From Epinephelus fuscoguttatus (taxonomy: Eukaryota > Chordata > Actinopteri > Perciformes > Serranidae), in assembly GCF_011397635.1 (NCBI RefSeq), contig NC_064753.1:28482322-28546321 (forward strand): a DNA stretch of 64,000 nucleotides, written 5' to 3'. The translations under genes and the position numbers were made by a program. This document shows, piece by piece, positions 34,926-47,469 of the stretch. The notes under the pieces are model-generated. The model made no database searches. It was not told the origin of the DNA and was given only the letters and a program-made list of their open reading frames with translations. Position 1 is the stretch's first letter. Each line of letters begins with the position of its first letter.

Positions 34926-35072
34926 AGCACCTTGCTAGCCGAGTGGTTACATCACATGTCACATTACCACAACGCCACGGGTTCAATTCCAGCTTTTGTT
35001 GCACATCATACCCCTCTCTTTCTCTCTCTCTCCCTGTTCCCTGTCTCCTCTGCCATCTGGCAAATCAAAAAG
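34926..35072 (+). repeat. tRNA-derived SINE with intact A and B boxes
   Basis: TAGCCGAGTGG (34936-34946) is a perfect A box and GGTTCAATTCC (34980-34990) a perfect B box. They are followed by a CT-rich body (CTCTCTTTCTCTCTCTCTCC) and CAAATCAAAAA at the end. A leucine- or serine-type tRNA ancestor is suggested by the A-box sequence. It is too diverged to be a tRNA gene. Confidence 0.7.
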
Positions 35073-35104
35073 TTAATGATCAAACGATGATTAAGTAATC
35101 ACTT

Positions 35105-36302
35105 GCTGTGGTTACATGGACCCTTTTCAATCCGATTGAAATCATTCTTAGTAGAGAGTTTAACTTAGCTGTTTACATGGACACCAAATAAAGTGATATG
35201 ATAAGATGTGCGTTTACATGCACCAATGCATTTCATCAGATTATAACTTTTCTTGTATGCGCAACGTGATTTTGGTCGCTGTAAAGCGTCTAATCTGCTG
35301 GAAATATAATGGCAGAACAAAATGTTTGTTTTTCCAACCTTACTGAGAAATATAATTCCTTCAATTCATAAAGTATAGAACAAGAAGGAGTGGTTCAACC
35401 TGTTAATATAATTTAGCACAAGTGTTACCCAGGTTATTGTTTCGTAGTTACAGATTGCGGATTTCTCTTAAAGGTATAGTATACCCAAGAATGAAAATTC
35501 AGCCATTATCTACTCACCCATATGCCGAGGGAGGCTCAGGTGAAGTTTTAGAGTCTTCACATCACTTGCGGATATCCAAGGGGAGAGGGGGTAGCAACCT
35601 CCACCTAATGGAGGGTTACGGCGTCCCAGATTCAGATTCCTCGGCATATGGGTGAGTAGATAATGGCTGAATTTTCATTTTCGGGTGCACTATTCCTTTA
35701 AACACCTCACATGCAGATTATCAGTAGGTGTTACAATTTACAGATGTTCCTTAAATGTCTCATATATAGACTACAGCTTCCGATAACGAGTCTATTCTTA
35801 TGTCTGTGACAACTCAGCCTCTAACAACAACATTACATAAGGCTACTTTTTCAAAATCAAAAAATATATTTATATATCAGAGACTCACATCAGAACGTAG
35901 CACTAACAGAGCGTTAAACAGTTTTTAATTAATGTACGATTCTCTGTGCAAATCAGCAGAGGGAGGCATGTAGAAATGGCTGTGGTGGCATGTTGTGTGT
36001 GGCGCATGCACCACCTACGTCACCTAATGTTACACTGAAGTGAGGCAGACGTGCTGAAAGAATTCCAACCAGAGAGAAACGATCAGATAAAGCATTTACA
36101 TGGTTATCAGGTAATACAGTTTTCCTATTGAATGGATTATCATGAGATTAACACCGTCCCTCTCCACTTGATTGAGAGGGGTGATGATTTGATCAGGGCA
36201 GGCCAGTCTCTTCCAACTGAAGTGGTTCCATGAGGCTTTTTTATTCTGATTGGGCTATTATTCTGACTATAAGCGGAATATTATGGTCCATGTAAATGCA
36301 CC
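35105..36302. mobile_element. Long inverted-repeat element disrupted by the 35472-35697 MITE
   Basis: The left end has GGTTACATGGACCCTTTTCA and related TTTACATGGACACCA and TTTACATGCACCA words; the right end has ATTATGGTCCATGTAAATGCACC, whose inverse matches the left words. This TTTACATG(C/G)A termini pattern is common in fish DNA transposons. Exact boundaries and the target duplication are unclear. Confidence 0.5.
35472..35697. mobile_element. Fold-back MITE flanked by TTAA, 226 bp, ~59-bp inverted repeats
   Basis: Flanking TTAA at 35468-35471 and 35698-35701. The arms begin AGGTATAGTATACCC and, from the right, AGGAATAGTGCACCC. They are then identical for 40 bases through CCATTATCTACTCACCCATA to TGCCGAGG. 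The roughly 105-bp loop (35532-35638) is not repeated. It is piggyBac-like by its duplication and can form a long hairpin. Confidence 0.85.
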
Positions 36303-39300
36303 TACTGCAAAGAAAGTTGTCTTTTTTGCTTATACAAAAGCTACCTCTTGATTTGATGACTGGTAGATATCAGTTCTGAAACTCCAAGTATAATTGACAG
36401 GCTGGAGTCTGAGTGGTTGCATCTTTACTGTGACTGTGGCCTTTGCTGTCTGCCGTGTAGACCAAATGACAATTTCATAGTTCATAACAGGAGAGCAGAA
36501 GGCATCTCTGGAACAAGTTAATGTGTCATATGTGCAGGTTGTACAGTGTTTTTCTAGTTAGTGAGTGAGTGTCCTTGTCGTTGCACCCCTTAGCCATCAC
36601 CAGCTTCCTGATGTGATAGTTAAGAATGTTATCTGTGTAAAAAAGGAAATATTTGTCTCGTATGTCACAAAATGACAGATTGTACCCCGGGGAATTGTCA
36701 TGTTTTGAAAGCATATTTGCCCTTTGGAGCTTGTGCAGCAGATATTGGCATTTCCTGTTTCAGATAAATTCATAATGATTGTTTACTCAAACGTTTGTTT
36801 TAAACACTTTACACGTTCTCTAATTGGGAAACCTCCTTCCACAGATTCCTTTTTTACATAATGTCCGGCCTACTATCTGCTTCCCACTGCTGTCTGCGTC
36901 CATCTTCCTCTTCAGGAACATTAAGGGAATAGTTGACGTTTGTTGCCTCCCTGCATGGAGGGCGACCCCATGGGGTCTGTGACAGGGGGTCTGTTATCCG
37001 TATATGGACAATGCAATGGATGGACAAATATTTGCTTATCAGGACTGGGAAATACTGTCACTCTCCAGGGCAACATTAGCAGTGAACAGTATCATACTGC
37101 ACAGGACATTAGCGCCTGTGTTATATCTGTTTTTGTTCATTTATATTGGCTACTGCAGATAAGCTTTTAATGACTAAGCAGAATGGATCTGGCAGATGAC
37201 AAGATGGGAGAACAGAAAAATGACTCCAGATCCAGGCACAGTACTAGATTTTTTGAAAGTATAATCCAGCACATACTTCTGTGATAGTACATTTTTTCTG
37301 CTGTCGTCAATTCAGCACTAAAACTTACAAGTAAAACATCCAAATGTTGGGAAGATTCAGAGGACTCATAGATTGTAAATGTTGTGCAAAAGTAAAAGTT
37401 GCATGCTTTCTACTTTGCAGTTGAAGGTATGTTCTGTGTTTGGTGCATACATATAGGTATTTATAATTTAGAAGCAAAATGATGCAGAGCAGAGCAGCAG
37501 CAGGTGTAGAGGCCAGCATGTTGCATAATATGGGTCAGATATCTAAGCCAAGATAAATGGAGAGGGCTTATCTAAACAACATTCCTCAACATCTCCTGTT
37601 TAGATGAGGTCATTTTTTTCGCTATGACAGGATCCTTTTGTAGAAAGGCAAATATAATCTACATTTGTATGCAGTATTTGCAGATATAGCAGTTGAACTT
37701 GTGTTAGAAACATGTGATGAATGAATAAAGTTTTTGTTTGCCTTTTAATGCTGATAAATTATGGTCGAGAGTTATTATAGCTATAGATTAAATCTCTGTA
37801 CAGACACGGTCAAAGAGATCATTCTTCCATCATGACCTTCGTTTATGTAATGGCATTTATAAGGCAATTGAGGACATGTGAGGCTGTTATTCCAGCACAA
37901 ACAGACATATTGTGAGTGGGTGGTTTGAATGGCAAGCAGCCGTCTTCCTGTGTAACTCACTGAGTCTGTTGGTGGCCACCAAGAGTTTCTTGTTGTGAGT
38001 TATTGCTTAGAGACAAGCAGTGGTGTGTCATACGGAAAAGCACTGTGCTCCTTAAAGCCAGCAAATGGTAATTGTGACTGGTCAAACTATGAAAAATTAA
38101 AACTGAAAGAATGTCTTGTCCAGACAAAGTGTCTTTGGAGGTTGAATTGTTGTTGACATGAGTCGGAAACCCTAGCACTGGTCTTTAACCGTACAGTGCC
38201 TCTGAGGGATGAGCCAGGATGGCGCTACCCTCTCAGCATCATCCCTCAAATATCCTGTTGTGGTTTCATAGAGTTTAAATATAGAAACACTGCCACAAGT
38301 TTAGCTAAATCTATTAGCTTAGTGTTTCCAGATGTCATTGAGGACCTGCATACCATTTTTTTTTGTGCCTGTGTGGGTGTGTGTGAATTTTTTGTATTCC
38401 ATCTCGCTGAAGTGATCCCCCCAATGCTTCTTCATTATGTGTCAGCCTAGACTGAAATTGAGACATACTGCAATCCCTAGAGTGCATAGAAAGCACAAGG
38501 CATGATGTTTCTCATTGAAGGCAGTAAACCCGAGCTGAAACAAGAGGATGCATTCAATGCAGGGCCTTTTTTTCTAAGTCTTTCTTGGCAAACACCCTGC
38601 ATATTTGCTGTAATTGTTCTTCTGAGATACAACTATATGTACTTTACAAGTGTAGTGTAGAATATTGGATAACATGCTGAAAAAGATTCATATGTTTACG
38701 TCCTCAGTTTTCTATGAAAACGCTCCCAGAGGACTGAGCGAGGACAGAAGAGAGTGGGTTGTTCTATAAATTTGGTTTCCTACTATGCGTGTGTGACAAA
38801 CGTTGGTCAGGAGCCAAATGACTGAAATTCCAGCTTTGAAGCTTTAATGAAGATACACCATAGTGTTTAACAGACCCACTAAGCAATTTGCATTTTGGCT
38901 CTGTTTTGGCCTGGTATGTAAACCATTATTATTTGCAGATTTTCTCGACTCCGTGAAAAAGAAAATGACTCATTTACAAACACCAAGGAACACATCTGTA
39001 GAAAACAGTGGATGAAGCTGAGCACGAAAAGCATTTTGTGGTCACATCAGGCCCCCAGCAAACTAAATAACCACAGATGAGGAATGCACAGAGGAAAAAG
39101 CGTTTACAACTTGTCCTAGGAAAAATGTGTTTCTAATCTTTTCAGGCAAGTGATGATGATGGAAACCAGCTCAAATCCTCATCTGTTATGGATGAGCCAT
39201 GTCTGTAGATGGAGGTCAGTAAGTTGTGCACCTAGTACATTTCCATCACCTCTGCCTCCAGTGTGAAGACACAGTCCTCGTGATATACTGAAAAGGGAAG

Positions 39301-39659
39301 GAGGGACTTAACGTAGTGGTCACATAGGAGGTTTTTAACATGTAAACTCAACAAATTTCAGAAACAACAATGGCTACCTCAAAATGTATTGATCATTACC
39401 ACCTAATCAGAAGTAGAAAAATATTGGTATGAGCCCATTTTTTGTCAGAACAGTGGTTGAAGAACAGTAATTACTCCACGATCCTGACTCGAATTGTTCT
39501 CATTTCTCTTTTCACTCTGAAGACCTACAGTGATGAACAGGACGTGGGTCACATGACAGACAAAGGTAGCTGAGCTGCAGTTTTCTAAAATGACTAACAC
39601 AGCAATAAGATTGACTTAAACTTGAATCTAATGATTACAGGGATGACAAATAATGGCTG

Positions 39660-39814
39660 TTTGTAATTTATTATTAATTTTAGCTTGTTCAGTATTCAAA
39701 AGGAATATGGTGTTCTCCCTTGCTCTGGTGATAACTGCATTGTCTTCTTGAGATGGGCCCCCAGACACCAACACGGTGATATCAAACTGATCCAAGTAAA
39801 TACATCATGTGTGA

Positions 39815-39867
<53 letters not shown>

Positions 39868-40034
39868 TCACTGACCGTCACTGCTGCAGAAGACATTTTA
39901 ACATTTATCTACAAAAATATAAAATATACACAAAAAGTGAAAAAGACTAAAAACTGGATTTTTTTCAGTGAAGTTAAAAACACAATGACGACTCGTTCAA
40001 CATTTACAGAGTGTAACTGGGCCGTCCAGTTACA
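39660..40034 (-). other. UTR-like tail behind the 40035-40142 segment
   Basis: Downstream of the minus-strand stop the sequence is T-rich, includes the (CA)24 tract at 39816-39863 and reaches an AATAAA (plus-strand TTTATT near 39667-39672). It looks like a 3' UTR, but without cDNA this is inference. Confidence 0.35.
39816..39863. repeat. (CA)24 microsatellite
   Basis: 48 bases of uninterrupted CA in sbf2 intron 2. Confidence 0.95.
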
Positions 40035-40142
40035 CTACAGCGTGTTGAGGAATTCTCTGACCTTGTCAATGATGGCTTCCTGTTTGATGCGGTCGTTCTT
40101 GAAGTCATCGTCTACGTCCAGAACGAGGTGATTGCGGGGGTG
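40035..40142 (-). pseudogene. Exon-like C-terminal coding segment, unknown family
   Basis: On the minus strand, right after TATGATTAG (possible acceptor), 35 codons run in frame from CAC at 40142-40140 to TAG at 40037-40035. The product reads [14 protein letters not shown], then [21 protein letters not shown]. The composition (alternating acidic, hydrophobic and basic residues, ending in an amphipathic helix) and the C/G at third codon positions look like real protein sequence, in contrast to the AT-rich surroundings. I do not recognise the family. It may be the last exon of a gene nested antisense in sbf2 intron 2, or a 5'-truncated retrocopy. No partner exon was identified upstream. Confidence 0.4.
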
Positions 40143-40206
40143 CTAATCATAATAATAATTGCGATATAATTCACTGGTGTATAAAGATCAGGGTTTAGGC
40201 AGCAGG

Positions 40207-40324
40207 GTCACAAAGTGACAAAGCAGAGTTTGGAGTAAGTTGTTAATAACTTACATTGCATGCAATAGTCCACCTTCCACCTTCTCTTCCCCTCTCTCTC
40301 AAACACACTCACTCACACACACGC
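40207..40324. repeat. Repeat copy B, paired with 30273-30417
   Basis: See the first copy: GTCACAAAGTGACAAAGCAG, GCATGCAATAGTCCACCTTC and CTCTCAAACACACTCA align with it in the same orientation. It lies 65 bases upstream (gene sense) of the exon-like segment. Confidence 0.6.
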
Positions 40325-41307
40325 ATCCACCACGGTGCTCCGTCCCTGGTGTCAGTCCTAAGTCTTGAAAATTGTGCTACTGTTACGCATAATGTTGGCA
40401 GCAATACCAAATTTGAGCCTCTAGCATGGCAGCCAAACTGCAAAAAGCCTACAAAAGCTTTCACTTACTTCTGGATCAAGTGACCCTAGTCAGGCTCATT
40501 ACACTCTGTTTGATTAAAAAAAAAAAAAAAGTTACCTTTTTTTAAATTGGACAGTTGCAGCCTGTGTTTTGTTATTTAGATTTACCACCACATAGTTTGA
40601 AGCAAAGAAATAAAATGCGCCACATAAATGCCAAAGGAATGCCTGCAATTACTTTGGTGTTCACTGTTTAATTGCTGAGCTTGCTTATTTAGTTACAAGC
40701 ACCATTTGGAGTTTGTGAAAATAGATTTGCAAGTTGTAGACTCTTCCTCCGTTATTTCTTTCTCCCTTGTGTGCTCTTGTTTCTTTCAGGTACCATTATC
40801 TTTCGTGCTTAATGGGCTGTATAATTTGCAGGTATAAAATCCACTTTGTAAGACAACCAGATGGACATAAAACTTTTTAAATCCAACCCAAGTATCGATG
40901 AGTGTTTAGAGTAACAAACATCAAATCTTGTTCAAGCCTGCTTTTTTGGGACACATTTGCCAGCAAGTCATAAATTTTATTTCCAGCTTCACCTTAATGA
41001 AACCTTCATGCTTTGTATTTTAACACAGTGAAAGCAATAGGCCTCCAATTTATGGCAGGAAGGTTTTGGTTTAATACTGTTTGTTGCATGTAATAACGGA
41101 GGTACATAAAACAAATTGAGTAAGTGTTTCAAAGCAGATCCTTTTCAAACTGGTTTTATCCTGTCAGAAACTTTGTAAAACACAAATTAAAGGCCCAGAT
41201 GTTGACATGGTGCAATGTTAAAGTTGGCTTTAATTATTTGATACTTCTTAACATTTGTTTTTATGTTTTACTATGTGTGAAGACTTATGTAACATAATTA
41301 ATTCATT

Positions 41308-41444
41308 ACCTCATTACTGGTCGTATAATTAGGAATAAAAAGTTAACTTGTCTGTTAGTTACCTCACACACCTCATTCATCACCTCATTACTGGTCATAA
41401 AATAAAAAAAAAAAAAAAAAATAGTCAACTTGTCTGTTAGTTAC
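41308..41444 (+). repeat. Local tandem duplication (~60-bp unit, two copies)
   Basis: Units 41308-41362 and 41382-41444 share ACCTCATTACTGGTC and AACTTGTCTGTTAGTTAC. The second is expanded by a run of 18-20 A (41402-41421). Confidence 0.75.
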
Positions 41445-41776
41445 TCTTGATTCTTCACCTCAAAATTATTATAAAGCTTATTTTTGCCTTGTGCCCAGCT
41501 GTTTAAAATATGGGATATGTTTATCAAATATGAAAATAAATGTGAGCAAAGTTATATTTCAAGATCCATGTGCAAAGCCTTGGCTACAATGTCTACATTT
41601 CAATTCAAAATCAAAGAAAATATTTTCTAGAATGAAGCGTAGCCCCTATAAACAGCCTCGCACTGAACACATAACTAGACAGCTAATGCAATCAGTCAAT
41701 CATTTATTTGTCACATGAAGTCATACAGGACAGTGAAGTGTGATCCTGTCAGCTCATTCAACTTGTGCATTTAAAT

Positions 41777-42120
41777 TTAGTCCTTTCTTTGCCTCTTTTT
41801 ACATTGTTGGCTGTCTGTGTGTCTGAGTGCTCCTGGCAATGCATGGTTTCTGGTTGTGAAATTATTTAACTTTATTTTGGGGACAGTTGCTTGCGTTGTT
41901 TTACAAATTAAATCTACTACAGACTCTGTGAATTCATTGATGTCATTGGTGACGTCAACGGTGGTGTCCTGGAACATGCTCCAGGCTCTGATTAGCTTCA
42001 TATCTTGTGTCACTGGGGGCATGCTTTGTAGTTTCTATGTATATCTTGACCTCAATAAGATGGCCGCATGGTTGCTCCACCCAAACGCAGGCAATGGTTC
42101 CGCTCTGCAGCAGCCTCTGA
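41777..42120 (-). mobile_element. Degenerate LINE ORF2 fragment (L2/CR1-like)
   Basis: Minus-strand translation around 42090-42060 gives SNHAAILL, matching the end of LINE endonuclease domains (SDHxxI), then after a frame break a segment with WSMFQD and DINEFTESVVDLI, which fits the linker between endonuclease and reverse transcriptase of fish L2/Rex-like elements. Stops and frame breaks show it is dead. Confidence 0.55.
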
Positions 42121-45100
42121 ACGGCATACAGTAGTGATCCTGAGCATGAACAGGACAACACTTCACATTCCCACTGTCACACCAGTCTTTTTTCTTCATA
42201 AAGCACATGTCTTCTCCCTGTCTCTCGCCAGAGTCTTCTGCTCTGTCAGATCGGCATATAAAAATAGTGTCACCTGGTTGAATGTTATTCGGTTATCCAG
42301 GATTTAGCGCAGTTTTGGTGAAACAAAGGATACAATTCCTGATATCCTGTTGAAGACTGATGCAGGCACAAAGGTCATCTAGTTTATTATCCAGCACCAG
42401 CACAATGGCTAGCAGAATGCTAGTTCAGCTGTGCCCATCTTCTCCATCTTTTCCTTAATGTTTACTGACATTTACATGTGAGAACCACAACCTAGCCAGC
42501 TAGCAGAAGTCGGCAGGAGGAGAGTTTGAAGACTGGCGAGTTGATTTCCACATCTCGATGAGTAACTTGCAGCCACATGCCACCACCGCCCAATGCCAAC
42601 CACAATACACACCACCAACACTTGCACAACAGACAAAAGAGTTGACTCCTGTGATTTAGCACACATTTGCCTGAGCTTACAGAGAGATGAGTGGAAACAT
42701 CAGCACCTATTAGCTTGCTTGTAAAAAATCATTTCCAGGTCTGCGAAACAGCATAAATAATAAATAACCACACACCGACAGTGACGACATTGAAATGGAT
42801 AGCTGTTTATGTTTATGCTTGGCTCGGCCTTCAGTCTGTATGTATATATATATATACACGTGTGTGTTGGGTGAAGAGAGATGTCTTGACGCTGGTGCTT
42901 GAGAGTTCAAACACATTCCAAAGCACCACAAAGTTCAGTGTTGAACATGAGGGTCAGTCAAGTACATGTAGCCTGCAGACATCGTGCTGTCAGCAGACTC
43001 ATACCTGCTGTATCCGCTATGGCCTAGTTCCCCAGCAGGTAAACAAAATGTGTGTCAGATAACATTGCCTTGTAACAGTCATTACGTTTTGGAACACTTG
43101 GTATGAGACTCTGCAGCACAATCAGCCTCAATCAGCTCTGTTAATGTGTTAAAGACAGAGGCCCAGTTTACAGTATCCATACAGGAAGTTAAAAATGGGA
43201 AACTGCTTTGATGCAACAGGGCACTTTGAGCAGAGCTAAGGGCCATGGATTTTATGTTGAAGGTCAGAGATGAAGAACAATAATATTTGTGGCTCCAGCT
43301 CTCCATTAGGAGGATTTGCTGCCTTTTTTTGCAGTTTCATATCATTTTAAATTCAGCACTTCGGGATTTTTTAGCCGTCGGACAGAAAAAAACAAGCAGT
43401 TTGAACATCACGTTGGGCTTTCAGAACTGTTGATGGCCATTTCATAAGCTAAATGATTAATTGATTAATAGAAAAAACAATCATGAATGAAAGTAATCCT
43501 GCTCTGATTTAATTATGGGTTTAATTGTGTTGAGTTAAATGTTTTCAAAGCTTGAATTTGTTATTAGTGCATGCAGTTAATAGTATTATTAGTGGTTTGA
43601 TTACATTTCCATTTGACTACCAAGTACTAAATGAATATATGGAAGTGGTTCTGCAGATCAGACATTTTTGAAAACTGCCACATTCAGCAGTTTGAGATTG
43701 ACCTCTCTCAACACACCTTTCCATTCGTCGCATGTTGTCTCTCACTGACGTATGTCTTTGTTTTCAAGTCTGAAGGCGACTTGACCTCACCTTTAAAGGC
43801 TTGTAGCATTTACCATCAGGTGTCTGACAGTGACAACAGTGGGGGACTCAGCCTAATACTCAGCCTGCTCTACTTCTAGTCTCACATGTTGTTGCAGTGG
43901 GCGAGATGATGCAGCTCTGAACAATAGTAATCCTGTACTGGTCCAGTCCAACACACAGTATGTGGTGTGGGTTTTTTGTTCCACTCAGTCAGCTAGGCAA
44001 GCAGAGTTGTTTCTCTGACCGCATACCATGTCGGTCACTTGCTTTTTTGAACCACTGCTTCCTCAGATATATACTGGTAGCTGTAATTGTTACGGAGAGA
44101 AAGATTTTTATACAAGTGGTCACCACAGTGGCCAGAAACTAAAGCCAGTGCACAAGTGTCTTTAGATGCAGCTCCACCCATGGCCACTTCTATACATTCT
44201 TTAGTCTTCCTTTTGATCAAGAGACATTCAAAATATTTCTTAAATTTAAAAGTTAATTTGTTTTTAAAACAACATCATCATCTCTCTAGCTAATTTAATT
44301 GGCAATGTGTGTCTTGGTGGTCTGTAAAAGTGAAGGTAGATGTTTTTAATGTGTTTTCTTAATAGACAAAAGAGTCAGTCTATCACACTAAAGACGTAAT
44401 AGTTTCTGCTCTCTTGTTCTTCCGCAGCTCCACCGAGACTTCTCTATTTGCCCATATTTGAGTTGTCTGGCCTCAGTAACTGCCAAGATGGTGGTCAGCA
44501 GTAAACCCAAATCCAGTCCTCAAAACAATCTTCCAAAAAGAGGGTGACAACACAAGCGCTACATCTGTGCTTCTCTACAATCTAGAATTTTAAGGAGGAG
44601 AATATCGTTGTTCTGGGTCTTAGTACTGTCAAACATGTATTGATGGTGTAAAAAAAAGCCACTCTTTTCATAAATATGACCCCTGTGGAGCCAGTCAGTT
44701 CACTGTGAGCTACACCTGAGCGCTTTTCTCAGTAGATTGATTGCATAGAGTGCTGAAGTAGTGAGTCCTAAATCCTGGAAATGAGTTAGCATGTTAGCAC
44801 TTCTGGTTCCCTTGTCTCAAAGTCACTGTTTTTTTGATTGGATTTATGTTTGGATGCCTGAAATAAGGCCTGTGGTTAACACAAGCTTAGGAGGTTTTCA
44901 AGTTGTGCTCTACAACATAAAATACCCCAGTAAATGACTCACTCATAATTAAAAAAGGCAGTTGCTAAAAAGTGACCAAATGAGACTACAGAGGTTGTCT
45001 GGACACTAAACACCAAACATTACCTTTACAGCCTTATTGTGGTGGCAATGCGACCTTGGTGTAGTTCGTTTATAGCCTGAGGTTAGCTTTTTACTTCTGG

Positions 45101-46883
45101 CGGTTGCATATATGCTTCAGAAATGTTTAAAATGGTGTTCAATTGTGAAAATGATCTTGCTGAACAAAAAGTATCTGAACTTTTTATGTCTCAGAGCCTA
45201 TTTTCCACAATAATCCAAAATTTACTTGAAAAATCCTATTGCTTTTTGTTGTCGAGGGAACAGGGGCTATGCTGACTTCTGGGTTGGCCTCTTTTCATCC
45301 TTGATAGACATTGGAGAAGTCAGTAATCAGATGATTGCAGCAGTATGTGTATGATGTCTATGTGAAGGCTGTGTGTGTCTTTCTGCTTTTTGCATTTGGG
45401 AGTTTGTTCACTCATTTGTTAATTGCTTCTTCCTGTCCACACTGCTGAGCCCTCCGTCCAAACAAAAAAACCAGTCTGTTAGAAATAAATCACGTGTTCT
45501 TTTAGCTGGCTAATCCAAGTCTAATTGATAACAGAGTGAAACTTGGATTACAGTGTTTTTGTACTCTGTGTTCTGTTACTGGAGAGATTGCTTTATTTTT
45601 AGTAGGAATTGTTTGCCTAAAAATACACTGATTGCAAAAGCCTACTGCACTCGCAACAAACACAGATACTGTATAGGTAATGCCACCTTACCCACTTGTA
45701 TTCATCTGTCAAAAATATGTAGACATGAAATTCTACAAGAAAAATGTCCTCTTGGGGCCCAACTTCCTCCGATGAAGGAATTTGACCTGACTTGACCAGA
45801 CTGTAAACATTTGTGCCATTTCTCTTGTCTAGAACTTTGACTTCTTGAACTCCTCCATTTTGCCCCAAATCCCGGTTGTAAAGAGGAACGTGACTTGGTG
45901 CTTCCAGGAAGGATCCTCGTGTTATTCAGAAAATGTTTAAACTGCTGGTGTCATGTTGGAATTCAAAATGACTGCTGGAAATTTAAATACATGTTGTCTC
46001 AGAATAAGTATACTTCAGGACTCCAGAATGACCTAACCCTCTGGACTGGAGTATGACCTCAGCCTCTGGACTCAGGTCAGATTCAGTTCACCTCACCCTT
46101 GTTGCTGTGAGGAGTCATGCATTTAGCCTTGTTTTCCCAGCAGGTTGGCTAAGTAAATCATGACAAAGCTTATGTTCATAATCAGCAGCCTTGGTTAGTC
46201 AGTTTGAGGCCCTGTGCCAAACCACAGACAGATGAAAGAATGGAGCCCAATTGTATGACTTGATGGATTGACTCAAGTGACCATAACCTGACATGTCGCA
46301 CTGCACGTCGTTCTTATGATGTTTGTAAAACTATGAGAGAAAAACTAAACAGTGCATTCCACATAGCAGGATGCCGTTCCAGCCGGGGGGGGAGAATGGG
46401 ATCATGTGTTTGTCAGGAAGATCCACACATGAGTAATCAATGCTTCGTGTGCCAGTGAAGCTAAACACATCAGGAAACAAAGCTGGAGCTGTCAAGCAGA
46501 CAGGACTTTCCATGCTGAAAAGCACTGTGAGCTCACCAGGAAATGGGAATACACAGGATGAAATGAAGCCACAGTTTGCTGGAGAGCAAACATACTTTCA
46601 GATTAAATACAGTAAAAGCTTTTTGTCTTGTCGGTTTATTGTTTAAATATGCAGTTGTTTGGGGAATTAAGTGTTTCTTTCCTTGTTATCCTGTCATATG
46701 CACTTACAGGAAAGTTGTTCTTTCCTGGTAGACCCAAGTTTGTGAGTCCAAACAAGCAAAAACTCCAAAGGGATGATGACAAGTGACCAAATCTGTGGCC
46801 AGCCAAAACATGCAGTTGCCAGTGGTCAGGTGAGCAGGTCTAACCAAGAGCAAAGTTTTGGAATACCCCGGCTATCCTGTACA

Positions 46884-46898
46884 CCCCCCCCCCCCCCC
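46884..46898. repeat. Poly(C) run, 15 bases
   Basis: Fifteen consecutive C in sbf2 intron 2. Confidence 0.9.
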
Positions 46899-47469
46899 TC
46901 ATCTAAAGAGCTCTACAGTAACTGGCTACTGGTGAATGCCACTGTTGTTAGGAAATATGTACTGACTGCTGCTGACACTGCAGGCACAGTGGCTGGTAAC
47001 ATAACTTGGATTCTTACATCAGCATACTTGTATGTGCAGGAAATCCTTATACCCATTGTCTGCATGTATTATCTGTCTGTCTGTTTGCTTTAAAACTTCC
47101 AGTACTAGCTAATGTATGCTGACGTACGTGGTGCCCAGTTTCAGGTTCTCCTCAGTGTTGAACTTCTTCAATAGAATTTGCCAACAACTTTTCAGCTGTA
47201 ATGGTTTCCATTTGTGTTGGCATTAAGTGTTGTAGGCTGCGCCTGCTGATTGTCAGCTGACAAGAACTCCGCTTATTGACATGAGCTGGATGTTTGGAAA
47301 TTCTAAGTGGGATATACTCATTTCTTTGGAGTAATTTTAGCCTCTGACAGCATAATAATGGTTCAGTAATATATTATGTTGCTGTCATTCATCAATATTT
47401 TTAGCCTTTATTAAGGGAATGTGGAGCTCTGAGGATGTCAAACCCTGTTTGGTTTTAGGAGTAGGGCTT

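Noticed and set aside
34926..35072. A tRNA gene (perfect A and B boxes)
   Set aside because: The sequence between and after the boxes cannot fold into a cloverleaf with paired acceptor ends, and a CT-rich SINE body follows.
39144..39210. Possible plus-strand exon (ASDDDGNQLKSSSV...) after an AG acceptor, and another at 39523-39568
   Set aside because: No match to SBF2 at this place, frames do not join, the first ends in a stop, and exon 2 to exon 3 is already continuous in phase 0.
39685..40131. 148-codon plus-strand open frame
   Set aside because: It translates the CA microsatellite as a His-Thr repeat and is antisense to the more protein-like segment at 40035-40142.
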